Source of the DNA: Planctomycetota bacterium
GTDB taxonomy: Bacteria > Planctomycetota > SZUA-567 > H5-PLA8
Reading direction: 5' to 3'
NCBI GenBank assembly: GCA_027493525.1
Contig: JAOSKN010000003.1
Location: 1,240,001 to 1,304,000 of the forward strand
DNA length: 64,000 bases
Part shown: in pieces, positions 45,804 to 55,274 of the stretch
Numbering within the stretch: the first letter of the stretch is position 1
Layout: every line of letters begins with the position of its first letter
Program-made: the position numbers and the translations under genes
The notes under the pieces: model-generated
The model's input: the letters and a program-made list of their open reading frames with translations, nothing else
What the model was told of the DNA's origin: nothing
The model's database searches: none

Positions 45804-46742
45804 ATGCCACCCATGAACCCACCCGACCGGCTCGACCCGACGCTCAAGGAGGCCGCGCACCCGCGGACGTTCCGGACCCACACGTACGTATATCCGGTCC
45901 TCTCGCGGCGCAGCGGCGGCGTCTCGGTCGGAATCAACCTGAACCCCGACAAGGCCTGCAATTTCGACTGCATCTACTGCCAGGTGGACCGGAGCAAGAC
46001 TCCGCAGGAGCGCTTCGTCGGCATGGAGAAGCTGGTCGCGGAGCTCCGCGAGGTTCTGGGCGGGCTGAAGCCCGGCGGGAAACTCTGGAGCGAGCCCGAA
46101 TTCGCCGCGCTGCCGGCCGGGAAGAAGCGCGTCACCGACATCGCCTTCAGCGGCGACGGCGAGCCGACGACCTTCAAGAATTTCCGCGAAGTGGCCGCGC
46201 GCTGCGTCGAGGTCAAGGAAGGCCTGGGCTTCGACGACGCCAAGGTGGTCCTGATCACCAACGCGACCGGCCTGGACCGGCCCGACGTGAAAGAGGCCCT
46301 GCGCTTCCTCGACGCCCACCGCGGCGAGGTCTGGGCGAAACTCGATGCCGGCACGCCCGAATACTTCCGTCTGATCGACCACACGGAATTCCCGTTCCAA
46401 CGCATCCTGGAGAACATCGTTTCATGTGCCAGGGAGCGGGAGATCGTGATCCAGTCCTGTTTCATGCGGGTGCGCGGGAGCGGGCCGGACGACCGGGAAA
46501 TCAAAGCATTCTGTCAGCGACTTCTGAAGTTGAAGGCTGAAGGCGCCCGGATTCGCCTCGTCCAAGTCTATACCGTGGCCCGGCCTCCTGCTTACGGCGT
46601 GGTCTCCAGCCTGTCCCAAGTTGAAGTGGACAGTGTGGTGGCGTCGGTGAAGCGAATCGCTGGACTGCGGGCGGAGGCCTACTACGGTGAAGTCGAGGAG
46701 GGTGCTGGACTTATAGGGAAAGACCTCCCTGATAAAATGTGA
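45804..46742 (+). CDS. Radical SAM protein
   Basis: The product has 312 residues from ATG 45804; ATG 45813 is nearly as good. The [4Fe-4S] motif CNFDCIYC (CxxxCxxC) follows GINLNPDKA at about residue 55. DIAFSGDGEPTTFKNFREVA is the SAM-binding GGE-like motif, and VVLITNATGL and WAKLDAGTPEYFRLID follow in order. These features match the YfkA/COG0731-like radical SAM family rather than a sulfatase activase. The FRTHTYVYPVLSRRSGG start is family-typical. Substrate unknown; it stands alone. Confidence 0.85.
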   Translation: MPPMNPPDRLDPTLKEAAHPRTFRTHTYVYPVLSRRSGGVSVGINLNPDKACNFDCIYCQVDRSKTPQERFVGMEKLVAELREVLGGLKPGGKLWSEPEFAALPAGKKRVTDIAFSGDGEPTTFKNFREVAARCVEVKEGLGFDDAKVVLITNATGLDRPDVKEALRFLDAHRGEVWAKLDAGTPEYFRLIDHTEFPFQRILENIVSCAREREIVIQSCFMRVRGSGPDDREIKAFCQRLLKLKAEGARIRLVQVYTVARPPAYGVVSSLSQVEVDSVVASVKRIAGLRAEAYYGEVEEGAGLIGKDLPDKM

Positions 46743-46860
46743 AACTGAAAGTTTGAAGTAATCTCACAAGTGCACTAAGATCACCCTTTCTTGATTCGCC
46801 AGTCAACAGAATCCAGGGGAATGCCACTTCGCGGGGGCATAGCGTAGGGAGAACGTTTCG

Positions 46861-49800
46861 ATGTCGAGCTTGGCAAAGAAGTTAGCATTGGGCCTGTTGC
46901 TCCTGGCGGGACTGAGCTGGCTTGCCGTCACCAGCTTCTCGCCACCCAAACAAAACCAACCGGTTGGTCCGTTAGGTGGCCACCAAGAGCAGGCCCTCGA
47001 GCAGGAACACGCTCCATCCTCCAACGAGCCGCAACCGGTTCGCTTCGCTGAAGCCCCGCCGGAAGGCCGCTTTGCGGAGGTCGAAGCCGGCCGATACAGC
47101 GCGCGGATGGGCGCGATCCAGGTGGACGTCCACCCCGCCGGGAGCGTCTCGCTCAAGAACCTCCCCGCCGGGGCCCGCGAGCCCGACCATCTGACGTGGA
47201 CGCTCACCGAGGTCCGGCGCGGCGCCGAGACCCTGTACGAAGAGACCAACAGCGCGCACGGCATGGCGCGGGTCAACGAGAAGTCCGACGGCAAGGGGCT
47301 GAGCTTCCCGCGCGGGGCGCATATGCAGGAGCGCTGCGAACTCTTAAAGGACGGCGTCGAACTGCTCTGGGATCTGGCCAAGGCCCCCGCCGGCAAAGGC
47401 GACCTGGTCTTTACCGCGAAGGTCGATTCGAACCTGCTCCCGCTGCCCGAGCCGTCTCCCATGGGCGTGCCGTTCATGAATCGGCGCGGCGATACGGGCA
47501 TGCGCATCACCAACGTGCTCGCGAAGGACCTGGAAGGCCGCGAGATCGCGGTGCATACGCTTCTTGAGGCCGACGGGGCGACGGTTCGCTTTGCGCTGCC
47601 GCACGCCTGGCTGGAGGAGGCCGCTTACCCCATCGTCATCGATCCTGGCCTGGTGGTCGGCACGCAGACGACGATAACCGACAACGACGGGAGCCCGTCC
47701 GACCCCACCAGCCCCTGCGTGGCCGGGAGCGACACCCAGTTCTGCGTCATGTTCAACGACCTCCGGTTCCGCAACGCTCCGATCATGAAGGCGGTGCTCT
47801 ACCCGACGGCCGGCCCGCTGGCCGAGATCGAATTGACCGTGCCGGAAGCGGGGGAGTTCCCGCTGGGCGTGGTGCCGCAGCGCTCGCAGGTCGCGACGGA
47901 CGGGACGAAGTTCCTGGCGATCTGGATCGACGCGGCCTTCAATCAGATCCTCGGCTCGATCGTCAATGCCGACGGGAGCCTGGAGGTCTTCGGGACCCCG
48001 CCGAACGACACGGAGCTGATCCTGATCGCCAACACCTCGGGGAAGGTCGCCAACGAACTGCCCCTCGTCGCCTACCACGGCGGGGACAACTACATCGTGG
48101 TCTGGCACGACCGGATTGGGAACGGGATCCAGATGCAGTATTGTTTCGTGAACCGCACGAACGGGCAGGCGACGCAGGCGAAGCTGGTTCCCGGCCCGTC
48201 GGTCAAGGTCAAGAGCCAGTACGGGTTCTTCGTGACCCCCGGCCCGAACAACATTTCGCTGCTCTCCATGCGCGAAATCAACGAGAAGCCGCTCCAGACC
48301 CGCGTGATGCGGATCAGCAGCGCCAACGGCGGGGAGATCCTCGACCCGCAGGGCATCAGCCTCTTCAACGACCTGCGCGGCGAGGACGGCTTCGGCGCGC
48401 CGATCGGCGTGGCCTACAACACGACTTTCGGCGGCTGGGACCTCATCTCGACGCACGACCAGACCGGAGACAGCTACTTTTACAGGCACCGCTTGGCCGA
48501 CGACGGGACGGCGACGATCTCCGACGGCACGCCCTTCGCCCAGATGGGCTTCGCTCCTTCCGGCGTGCCCCTGGAAGACTCCTTCCCGACGGCCTTTTAC
48601 GGCAGCACGGTCTCGGTCCCGGGCGGCGGAACGGGTTTCGAGTGGCTCATGGTCCACAACTACCGGCTGTCCAACGGTGCGTACCACTTCCTGGCCAAGC
48701 GCTTCGACCAGAACGGCGCTGAACTGGACCAGAAGCCCGTGCAGATCGACGATGCCGCCGTGACGCTCCGCCGCAACCCGGTGGCCGCGGCCAGCCGGAA
48801 CTTTAACGGGGCCGACGACAGCCGCTTTCTCGTTTGCTGGCTCAATGGCGGGACCGCCAACCCCAACCTCGGCACCACCCTTCAGGGGCGGCTGCTGGAT
48901 TCGGGCGATACGGTCAACACCAACGAAGACCTGGTGGCCCGGCTGGACTTCGCCTCCGCCACCGACCCCGTCGCGATCAAGCAGAACGCTCCGACGCCGC
49001 TCGACTTCGACTGGTCGGCCTCCGACGGCCTCTCCTTCCCAGAACTGAAGCAGAACCTCAACTTCGGCGACGGTTCGAGCCTGAACGTCCTGGCCGGCAC
49101 CGAGACGGCCTCGAAGACCTACGTGAAGGCCGGCGTCTTCTTCCCGCGCCTGCGCCTCTCCGACGTCTCGCTGTACCAGTCCAATTCGGTGCGCAAGGTC
49201 ACCGTAGGCCTGGGCCTGGGCCTGCCCGGCGCCGACGCGACGGTCCCCGGCGCGGCCCCGATCGCCAACGGCATGAACGTCAACACGGCGCTCACGATCT
49301 CCAAGCTCACGTACTTCCTCGACTTCCTTAACGTCGGCGCGCCCACCGACACGCTCCTGGTCGAAGGCACGCTCGATCCGAGCCTGATCCCCGACACCCT
49401 GATCGGGAAGACGGTCATGGTCAGCGTCGGCGGCGTGGAACTCTTCCCCGGCGCCACGGGCTTCGACGACGACGCCATCGACGGGACCTTCGACGCCGCT
49501 TTCACGCTCGACAACAACGGCGGGTTCGAGTCCAGCAACGGGCTGGCGCAGGACCGCGTCCGCTTCAACCTCAACGCGAAGACCGGCAAGTTCAAATTCG
49601 AGATCATCGACGGGTTCCTCAAGGGCGGCGGCAACCATCACCTCGTCAACGACGAACTCAACCACCAGAACCCCTCAGTAGACCGGAAAATCCAGTTCGC
49701 CATCGATGTCGGTGCGGCCGATTTCGGCACGACGACGGTGGTGAGCCTGTATACGGGCAAGGCGGGCATTTCGGGGATCGGGACGTACTTTTACAACGGC

Positions 49801-50382
49801 ACCGGCAAGGAGGATACCGGCAGCCTGACCTTCAAGAAGGTCTCCGTCATCGAGACCGCCAAATTGAACAAGCTGACGATGCTGGTCGAATCCACGCACA
49901 CGGTCACGGTGCTCGGCAAGCTGATCCCGCCCGGCGGCATTACCAAGACGACCGACCCTCACTCGCTCCCGACCGACTACCTGACCCCGGGCCGGAACTT
50001 CCGTTTCTACGTAGGCGAGTTCGATTCGGGCGACCTCCCGCTGGATGTGGCCGCGGCGACCAAGCGGCTGGTCTACAACGCCGGCAACATCATCTACAAG
50101 GGCGTGAAGGGCGATCCGGTGATGCTGTTCAAGCTCAACCGCAATACGGGCGACTTCACCCTGAAGCTCCTCAAGGTGCCCGCCGAGGTGGCCAACGAAG
50201 TCGGCCTGCCGCTGGCCAAGCTCGGCAAGGGCGCGGAAGAGTTGGGCGTCATCGCCGATCTCTTCGTCGGCTTCGACCTCGACCTGCGCGACGAGGCGAC
50301 CATGGACGACAACTTCAACTTCGTGATCGGAGGCTTCAAGCGCATCACGCGCAAGTCGGCCATCATCCGCTCCTGGAAATAA
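46861..50382 (+). CDS. Very large secreted protein with PKD-like segment, function unknown
   Basis: The product has 1173 residues. AGGGAG precedes ATG 46861. The signal anchor LALGLLLLAGLSWLAVTSF is followed by a Gln/Glu-rich linker. Residues 70-260 form a beta domain ending LEEAAYPIVIDPGLVVG, a motif often found in secreted proteins before a propeller. Residues 270-680 look like repeated beta-propeller blades (QVATDGTKFLAIWIDAAFN, GGDNYIVVWHDRIGNG, RFLVCWLNGGTAN). Then a PKD-like strand (LNFGDGSSLNVLAGTETASK) and several beta domains of similar internal pattern follow. Extracellular; no catalytic site is evident. The gene is intact, which is notable beside its frameshifted neighbours. Confidence 0.8.
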   Translation: MSSLAKKLALGLLLLAGLSWLAVTSFSPPKQNQPVGPLGGHQEQALEQEHAPSSNEPQPVRFAEAPPEGRFAEVEAGRYSARMGAIQVDVHPAGSVSLKNLPAGAREPDHLTWTLTEVRRGAETLYEETNSAHGMARVNEKSDGKGLSFPRGAHMQERCELLKDGVELLWDLAKAPAGKGDLVFTAKVDSNLLPLPEPSPMGVPFMNRRGDTGMRITNVLAKDLEGREIAVHTLLEADGATVRFALPHAWLEEAAYPIVIDPGLVVGTQTTITDNDGSPSDPTSPCVAGSDTQFCVMFNDLRFRNAPIMKAVLYPTAGPLAEIELTVPEAGEFPLGVVPQRSQVATDGTKFLAIWIDAAFNQILGSIVNADGSLEVFGTPPNDTELILIANTSGKVANELPLVAYHGGDNYIVVWHDRIGNGIQMQYCFVNRTNGQATQAKLVPGPSVKVKSQYGFFVTPGPNNISLLSMREINEKPLQTRVMRISSANGGEILDPQGISLFNDLRGEDGFGAPIGVAYNTTFGGWDLISTHDQTGDSYFYRHRLADDGTATISDGTPFAQMGFAPSGVPLEDSFPTAFYGSTVSVPGGGTGFEWLMVHNYRLSNGAYHFLAKRFDQNGAELDQKPVQIDDAAVTLRRNPVAAASRNFNGADDSRFLVCWLNGGTANPNLGTTLQGRLLDSGDTVNTNEDLVARLDFASATDPVAIKQNAPTPLDFDWSASDGLSFPELKQNLNFGDGSSLNVLAGTETASKTYVKAGVFFPRLRLSDVSLYQSNSVRKVTVGLGLGLPGADATVPGAAPIANGMNVNTALTISKLTYFLDFLNVGAPTDTLLVEGTLDPSLIPDTLIGKTVMVSVGGVELFPGATGFDDDAIDGTFDAAFTLDNNGGFESSNGLAQDRVRFNLNAKTGKFKFEIIDGFLKGGGNHHLVNDELNHQNPSVDRKIQFAIDVGAADFGTTTVVSLYTGKAGISGIGTYFYNGTGKEDTGSLTFKKVSVIETAKLNKLTMLVESTHTVTVLGKLIPPGGITKTTDPHSLPTDYLTPGRNFRFYVGEFDSGDLPLDVAAATKRLVYNAGNIIYKGVKGDPVMLFKLNRNTGDFTLKLLKVPAEVANEVGLPLAKLGKGAEELGVIADLFVGFDLDLRDEATMDDNFNFVIGGFKRITRKSAIIRSWK

Positions 50383-50546
50383 GAGTGCGTCCTAAAACGT
50401 CTCGCGGCCGTCTTCGGGCGGCGGGCTTCGCGATGCGTCGTTGGCCTCCTTGCCGTAGGCGCTGCCCCGATACGGCTTGTTCGGCCGCCTCGCCTCGCTT
50501 GCCCGGCGCTCCGAAGCCGCCTGCGATCCGGTTTTAGGACGCACTC
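50383..50546. repeat. MITE-like element with 16-bp perfect terminal inverted repeats
   Basis: GAGTGCGTCCTAAAAC at 50383-50398 is mirrored exactly at 50531-50546. Imperfect pairing continues inward for about 30 more bases on each side (CGCGGCCGTCTTCGGGCGG against the complement of CCGAAGCCGCCTGCGATC). The element is 164 bp, has no coding capacity and begins directly after the stop codon of the large secreted protein. No clear target duplication is seen. Confidence 0.75.
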
Positions 50547-50551
50547 CAATT

Positions 50552-50724
50552 CTACAACGCTAAAACGAAGCCGCAGAGCACGCAGAGAGCGCAAAGACAG
50601 GAAGGGTATGGTAAAGGGTCGCTGCCTTAAGGACACGCTGGGGATTCCTGTCCGTCATGACTTGAACCTGTAAGAAGACTTCTCGGCGTTCTCCGCGTGC
50701 TCTGCGGTTCATGTAGCGTTGTAG
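50552..50724. repeat. Inverted-repeat element of CTACAACGCTA / CGCAGAGCACGC type
   Basis: The left arm CTACAACGCTAAAACG with CCGCAGAGCACGCAGAGAGCGC (50552-50597) is mirrored at about 50680-50724, whose complement reads CTACAACGCTACATG with CCGCAGAGCACGCGGAGAACGC. The spacer is about 85 bp and non-coding. The CGCAGAG vocabulary also occurs near 24008-24040. It lies 5 bp from the MITE-like element. Confidence 0.7.
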
Positions 50725-50770
50725 TGCTAAGCGCCCGGGCGGCGCCCGGCGCTCCACGCCCTATCGCGCT

Positions 50771-52444
50771 TCAGTGCAGGATCAGGACGCGATAGACCCG
50801 TTCGGGCTGCTCGGGGTCGTCCGTTGGGGCAGGCCCTTCGACTACGGCGAGATACCGGCCATCGGGGGAGAAGGCGCCCTCCGCGCCAAGCGGTCCGCGA
50901 GTGGCCAGGGTCCAGAGCGGCTTGAACTCCTTCTCTCCTTCCCCTTCCCGTTCCAGATCGAACATCGATAGCCCGAAAGCCGGAGGCGTGGCGCGCCCGA
51001 AGTCATCCATCCCCGCGGGGCGCATCCAAGCCGCCGCGAGCCAGCGCCCGGCCGGGTCCAGCCAGAGCCCGCGCGGCAGCCCGGGGAGCGCGCGGGCCCA
51101 CTTCAGGTCCGGGGCCGGGTCCAGCGTTCCATACGCGCTCAGGAGACCGGTTCGAGGGCCCGGAGCGGGCTGCCCGCCGGCCTCCGCGGGCGCGGGCCGG
51201 TCTTCCCAGGCCACGTAAGCCGAGCGCGCGCCGCAGCGAACCGCGACCGCCGCACCCTGCCGCGGCGAGGGGCCTTCCCACGCGCCCAGCCGCTCGCGCC
51301 AAAGACCCTTCCACGACCCGCCGTCCCGCCGAAAGCAGCGCAGTTCCCCTTCCCGCGTGCCGATCGTAATGGACGCGCCGTCGGCCGACATCGCGAACCC
51401 ATGCTCGGGAATGCTGTCCGTCCCCGAGAGCGTCATGAACTCGGCGTTCTCCCACGACCCTCCGCCGTCCTTGCGTTGAAAGAACAGTTCGAAGCCGACC
51501 GGCAGTTTCGCGCGCCCCATGGCGGCGACAAACGCGGCGGCGCCGGGGCTTGAATCGAGAGCGTAGATCCACCGCGCGTCCCCAGGACGATCCGGCGGAT
51601 GATGCCACAAGGGGTTTCCGCGCAGCGCCTGGACACGGAGCAGCTTCCCGCTCGCCGGGCTTTCCAATACGGCCAGCACCTCATCCTTTTCGTGCAAGGG
51701 CAGCAGCCGCCTGAGTGACCTCGTCACCGGATCGCCGGGCGGGGCGGCCTCGGCTTGGAGGCTCCATAGGCTGTCCTCCAGGACCGCGGCCCACAGTTTC
51801 ACACCGCTCGCGGCCTCGTAGCCTTCCAGCCGCGGCGGCATGCCGTCGATGCCCACCACGAGAATCCCGCCGTCACCCGCGAAGGCCAGCCCGGGCGCGC
51901 GGCGCGGCTCCAGGCCGAGGTCCAGGGCCCGCGCGCCGCCGATGGAGGGCTCGAGGATCACCTCGCCGCCGGCCGAAGCGATCGCAATCCGCTTCCCATC
52001 GGGCGAGAAGGCCAAGGCGGTGGGGGGCACGGCGTCAGGGGCGAATGTCTCGGGCAGGCGCAGATCGACGGTGCGCAGCAGCAGCGGCAGGGGCTCGCGT
52101 CCGGCCTCGATCCGCTCGGCGTGGGAGCGGTGCGCGGTTTGGATCGCCACTTCCAGCGGTCGCGGGGCCACGTCGAAGAAGAGTACGGCGCGCGAGCCGT
52201 CGGGCCAGACCCAGCTCCCCTCGAGGGCCAATTCCGCGCCTTCGTGGGTCACGCGGATCCCGGCCAGCGCGTCGGCCGCGTCGCCGTCCACGGCAAGCCC
52301 CGCGCGGCCCAGCACCACGGTGACCTCCGCGCCGGGCTCCAGGTCTTCGAGCGGATCGCCCGGCGCGCGACTCGCGCGCAACCACCAGAGCGCGCCGGCG
52401 GCGAGCAGGACCGGGACGAGGATTAGGACAAGGCGCGGGCGCAT
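50771..52444 (-). CDS. Membrane-anchored beta-propeller (WD40/PD40-like) protein
   Basis: The product has 557 residues from ATG 52444. One N-terminal helix (LVLILVPVLLAAGALWWL) anchors it to the inner membrane, probably with the rest in the periplasm. Blade-like motifs recur: TALAFSPDGKRIAIASAGGE, APGLAFAGDGGILVVGIDG, HGFAMSADGASITIGTREGE, GLWLDPAGRWLAAAWM and GAFSPDGRYLAVVEGP. An N-terminal domain of about 120 residues (GIRVTHEGAELALEGSW) precedes the propeller. The architecture suggests binding or scaffolding, and no enzyme motif is visible. It is on the same strand as the MFS gene upstream. Confidence 0.75.
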   Translation of the reverse strand: MRPRLVLILVPVLLAAGALWWLRASRAPGDPLEDLEPGAEVTVVLGRAGLAVDGDAADALAGIRVTHEGAELALEGSWVWPDGSRAVLFFDVAPRPLEVAIQTAHRSHAERIEAGREPLPLLLRTVDLRLPETFAPDAVPPTALAFSPDGKRIAIASAGGEVILEPSIGGARALDLGLEPRRAPGLAFAGDGGILVVGIDGMPPRLEGYEAASGVKLWAAVLEDSLWSLQAEAAPPGDPVTRSLRRLLPLHEKDEVLAVLESPASGKLLRVQALRGNPLWHHPPDRPGDARWIYALDSSPGAAAFVAAMGRAKLPVGFELFFQRKDGGGSWENAEFMTLSGTDSIPEHGFAMSADGASITIGTREGELRCFRRDGGSWKGLWRERLGAWEGPSPRQGAAVAVRCGARSAYVAWEDRPAPAEAGGQPAPGPRTGLLSAYGTLDPAPDLKWARALPGLPRGLWLDPAGRWLAAAWMRPAGMDDFGRATPPAFGLSMFDLEREGEGEKEFKPLWTLATRGPLGAEGAFSPDGRYLAVVEGPAPTDDPEQPERVYRVLILH

Positions 52445-52563
52445 GACAGGAGTTTCGGACAATTGCAGCGGAGATTCCAGGACGTACGGAGAGCGGTTTG
52501 GGATTGGGATCGAGGATTCGCAGTCCATGCCACGGCTACGTGCCGCGCCCCAATCCAATATCG

Positions 52564-53997
52564 TCACGGCGTGGGCGGAATGGGCGCGCGGACGGCCAGT
52601 TCCCGGGCCACCTGTTTGGCCTGGCCCAGGCGGTGGGCGATGGCCAGCGAGAGCAGGCTGAAGATGGCCATCACGATGAAGGTTGGCGTGTACCCGGCGT
52701 ACTTGGCCAGCGCCGCGCCGAGAACCGGCCCGCCGAGCATGAGCGGGAAGGAGAGCGTGTTGAGGAACCCGATGAACGTGGGGCGATTTTCGTCGGGGGC
52801 CAGTTCGAGGACCAGCGCCTGCATCTCGATCATCATCATTACATTCTGGGCGCCGCGGAGTACGAAGAGCGCGGCCATCACGACGAGGCGGTAGTCACGG
52901 GGCAGGCCCAGGACGAGCGGGGCGCCGGCCAGCAGGACCGTCAGGACCAGGCGCACGCCCACGCCGATGGCCAGCCCCTTCCCGGCCGAGATGCGCGGCG
53001 CGATCCAGGCCCAGACGCCCGCCGTCAGCGCCTCGCTGACGGCCAGCGTCACCAGGAAAACCGTCTGCGCCTGGGCGGTCAGGGGCGAAGGCTCCGCGCC
53101 ATGGGCCGGCCCGCCCAGCCCGAACCCGCCCTGGGCGGGATCGGCCAGCGCGAAGACCGTCAGAAGCGGCAGGGCCATCATGCTGAGCAGGCCCAGCACG
53201 CGGAAGAGGATCAGGAGCCGAAAGTTCCCGTCGTCGCGCCAGATCGCCAAGCTGCGCCGGAACTGCCCGCCCAGGCTCTGGCGCGGCGCGGGCGCCTGTT
53301 CCTCGGGCTCGCGCACCAGGCAGAAGGAAACCATCGAAAGGACCGCGAAGACGCTGCCCGTCAGGAACAGCAGGCTGTGGTTGCGCGGATACGGCGCCCC
53401 CTGCCGCTCCAGGACAAACGGGATCCAGGTGAAGGTCAGCCCGATCTGGATCAGCCGCCCCAGGAAGGTGCGCATCCCGAAGAAGCGCTCCCGCGAGCCG
53501 GCCGGCACGGTCTTGGCCACCACTTCCTGGAAGGCCAGCATGGACGCGCCGACCAGGAAGCCCTGCACGACCTGGAAGCCGATCACGAGCCAGGCGAGCG
53601 CCGGCCCGCGCAGGCCGCCCACGTCGCCGCTCAGGAAGTAGAAGGCCACGGTCATGGCCAGCCAGTTGAGCCCGCGCAGCACGGCGCAGACGCGGTACAC
53701 ATGGATCTTGCGCGGCAGCGACTCGATGTAGCCGCTGACCAGCATCTGCGGGAGCATGAAGAAGGCCTGGTTGAGCACTCCGACGATGCCGGCCAGGACC
53801 ATCGAGCCCGAAAGATGCAGAATCAGCGGGGCCAGGATGATCTCGGGCGAGATGCAGGAGAAGGCGCCCTGGATCAGCGAGCCGTTGACCACGCCGAGCG
53901 TGAAATTTCGGCGCGCCTCGGGATCCCTAGAAACGGACCCGTTGGTCGCTTGTCCAGAGGCGCAAGCGGGGGCGCCGGCCACGTTGGTAGCGGTCAT
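52564..53997 (-). CDS. Major facilitator superfamily transporter
   Basis: The product has 477 residues with about 12 predicted membrane helices in two halves joined by a charged loop (REPEEQAPAPRQSLGGQFRR). Segments such as GVVNGSLIQGAFSCISPEII, SRERFFGMRTFLGRLIQIGL and DENRPTFIGFLNTLSFPLML fit the MFS fold, although the classical inter-helix GxxxDRxGRR motif is weak. The substrate cannot be inferred. It lies 53 bp downstream of the HEAT/TPR gene and 5' of the propeller gene on the same strand, so the three may be co-transcribed. Confidence 0.8.
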   Translation of the reverse strand: MTATNVAGAPACASGQATNGSVSRDPEARRNFTLGVVNGSLIQGAFSCISPEIILAPLILHLSGSMVLAGIVGVLNQAFFMLPQMLVSGYIESLPRKIHVYRVCAVLRGLNWLAMTVAFYFLSGDVGGLRGPALAWLVIGFQVVQGFLVGASMLAFQEVVAKTVPAGSRERFFGMRTFLGRLIQIGLTFTWIPFVLERQGAPYPRNHSLLFLTGSVFAVLSMVSFCLVREPEEQAPAPRQSLGGQFRRSLAIWRDDGNFRLLILFRVLGLLSMMALPLLTVFALADPAQGGFGLGGPAHGAEPSPLTAQAQTVFLVTLAVSEALTAGVWAWIAPRISAGKGLAIGVGVRLVLTVLLAGAPLVLGLPRDYRLVVMAALFVLRGAQNVMMMIEMQALVLELAPDENRPTFIGFLNTLSFPLMLGGPVLGAALAKYAGYTPTFIVMAIFSLLSLAIAHRLGQAKQVARELAVRAPIPPTP

Positions 53998-54050
53998 GGA
54001 AAGCCTGCGATTTCAGCGCGGGCGGCCGGCGAAGTTCCGGCCGGATGCGT

Positions 54051-55175
54051 TCAGGGCTGGCTGCCGGGCGTCGTAGGCGCCACCACCAGCTTGTCGGGGT
54101 CCTGCCCCTGGGCTTCCAGGGCCTGCCGGACCTTCTTGACGAAGCCTTCTTCCAGGTTGTAGCCGAGCCGGTGGACGTCGTTGATCGCCACCCAGGCCGA
54201 GTAGTACTGGTCCAGGCCGTAGTAGGTCAGCGCCAGATCCCGGTAAATGCGCGGGTCGTAGATGTTGTGGCGGGCGGCCTTGAGTTGCGCCTGCTCGAGG
54301 AACTCCATGGCCATGTTGTAGTTGCCCTTGCGCAGGTACTCCTTGCCCAGGGTCCAGAAGGGCTCCCAGAGGTTGCCTTCCTTGTCGGTGTGCATGGCCT
54401 TGCGGTACCAGTGCTGCGCCTCGATGTGCCGGTTCAGGCGGGCGAAGCAGGACCCGATGTTCATGTACGGCTGGGGCAGCCGGTCGTTGAGGCCCATCGC
54501 TTCCTGGAAGTACGTGATCGCGTCGATGGGACGGCCCCACTCCATCAGCGCCAGCCCCAGGTTGTTGCGGTAGTCGGGGATCTTGGGATCGGCGTTGACG
54601 GCCTCGCGGAAGAACTTCACCGCCTGCGCCAGTTGCCCCGCCTTCAGGGCCTCCAGGCCCAGCGTGTTGAGATACCGGCCGCGGTTCTCGTCGGCGTCGC
54701 TTACGCCCGTCCCCGCCTTTTTCAGAAACTCTTCCCGGTTGTGCAGCCACCAGTTGTTCCAGGCCGGGTAATTCTTGTAGCCGAAGTTCTCGCCCGTGAT
54801 CTTGTTCAGCGCGCCGTGGGCCTTGATCTGCACGTTGATGTGCTGGTCCTTGAGCGCCTCGATCAGGTACGGCACGGAGTCGGGCGCGGCGAGGTAGCCG
54901 AGCATCTCCGCCGAGGTCTCGCGAATCTTGGGGTCGGGGTCCGAGAGGTTCTGGAGGTGCGTCCGGATGGCGCGGGCGTTCTTGGCGTCTTCTTCTTTCT
55001 TCTTCTTGCCGTAGCCGTCCTTTTCATCCTCGATGACGCGGACGCCCTTCTCGAGGTCGTCGCGGGTGCCGCGGTCGAAGGAGTAGCCCCGGTCCGGCAC
55101 GACCTCCTCGGCCTGGGCCGGCGCCCCCAACAAAAGCCCCAAGCAGACGACGCTCAGCCACGCGTGTCGAGCCAT
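54051..55175 (-). CDS. Secreted HEAT-TPR repeat protein
   Basis: The product has 374 residues from ATG 55175, which has an AGAAGGG site; an ATG 21 bases upstream is less likely. A signal peptide (WLSVVCLGLLLGAPAQA) is followed by a Lys/Asp/Glu-rich stretch. HEAT-type repeats come next (DPKIRETSAEMLGYLAAPDS, YLIEALKDQHINVQIKAHGA). From about residue 160 there are four or five TPRs (YLNTLGLEALKAGQLAQAVK, PDYRNNLGLALMEWGRPIDA, EPFWTLGKEYLRKGNYNMAM). A periplasmic protein-protein scaffold is likely. It starts 100 bp downstream of the MacB permease and could serve the exporter; this is inferred from position only. Confidence 0.8.
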   Translation of the reverse strand: MARHAWLSVVCLGLLLGAPAQAEEVVPDRGYSFDRGTRDDLEKGVRVIEDEKDGYGKKKKEEDAKNARAIRTHLQNLSDPDPKIRETSAEMLGYLAAPDSVPYLIEALKDQHINVQIKAHGALNKITGENFGYKNYPAWNNWWLHNREEFLKKAGTGVSDADENRGRYLNTLGLEALKAGQLAQAVKFFREAVNADPKIPDYRNNLGLALMEWGRPIDAITYFQEAMGLNDRLPQPYMNIGSCFARLNRHIEAQHWYRKAMHTDKEGNLWEPFWTLGKEYLRKGNYNMAMEFLEQAQLKAARHNIYDPRIYRDLALTYYGLDQYYSAWVAINDVHRLGYNLEEGFVKKVRQALEAQGQDPDKLVVAPTTPGSQP

Positions 55176-55274
55176 GCCCTTCTCCAATCTCTGCATAGAC
55201 CGCAGGTTAAGTATTCTATAGGGAAACGGGATTCCGAGACAAGGGTGCGTAAAAAAGTTGCACCAGGTGCGCCG

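Noticed and set aside
45804..46742. Radical SAM protein as the sulfatase activase
   Set aside because: It lacks the extra C-terminal Cys clusters of anSMEs and its sequence order fits another family.
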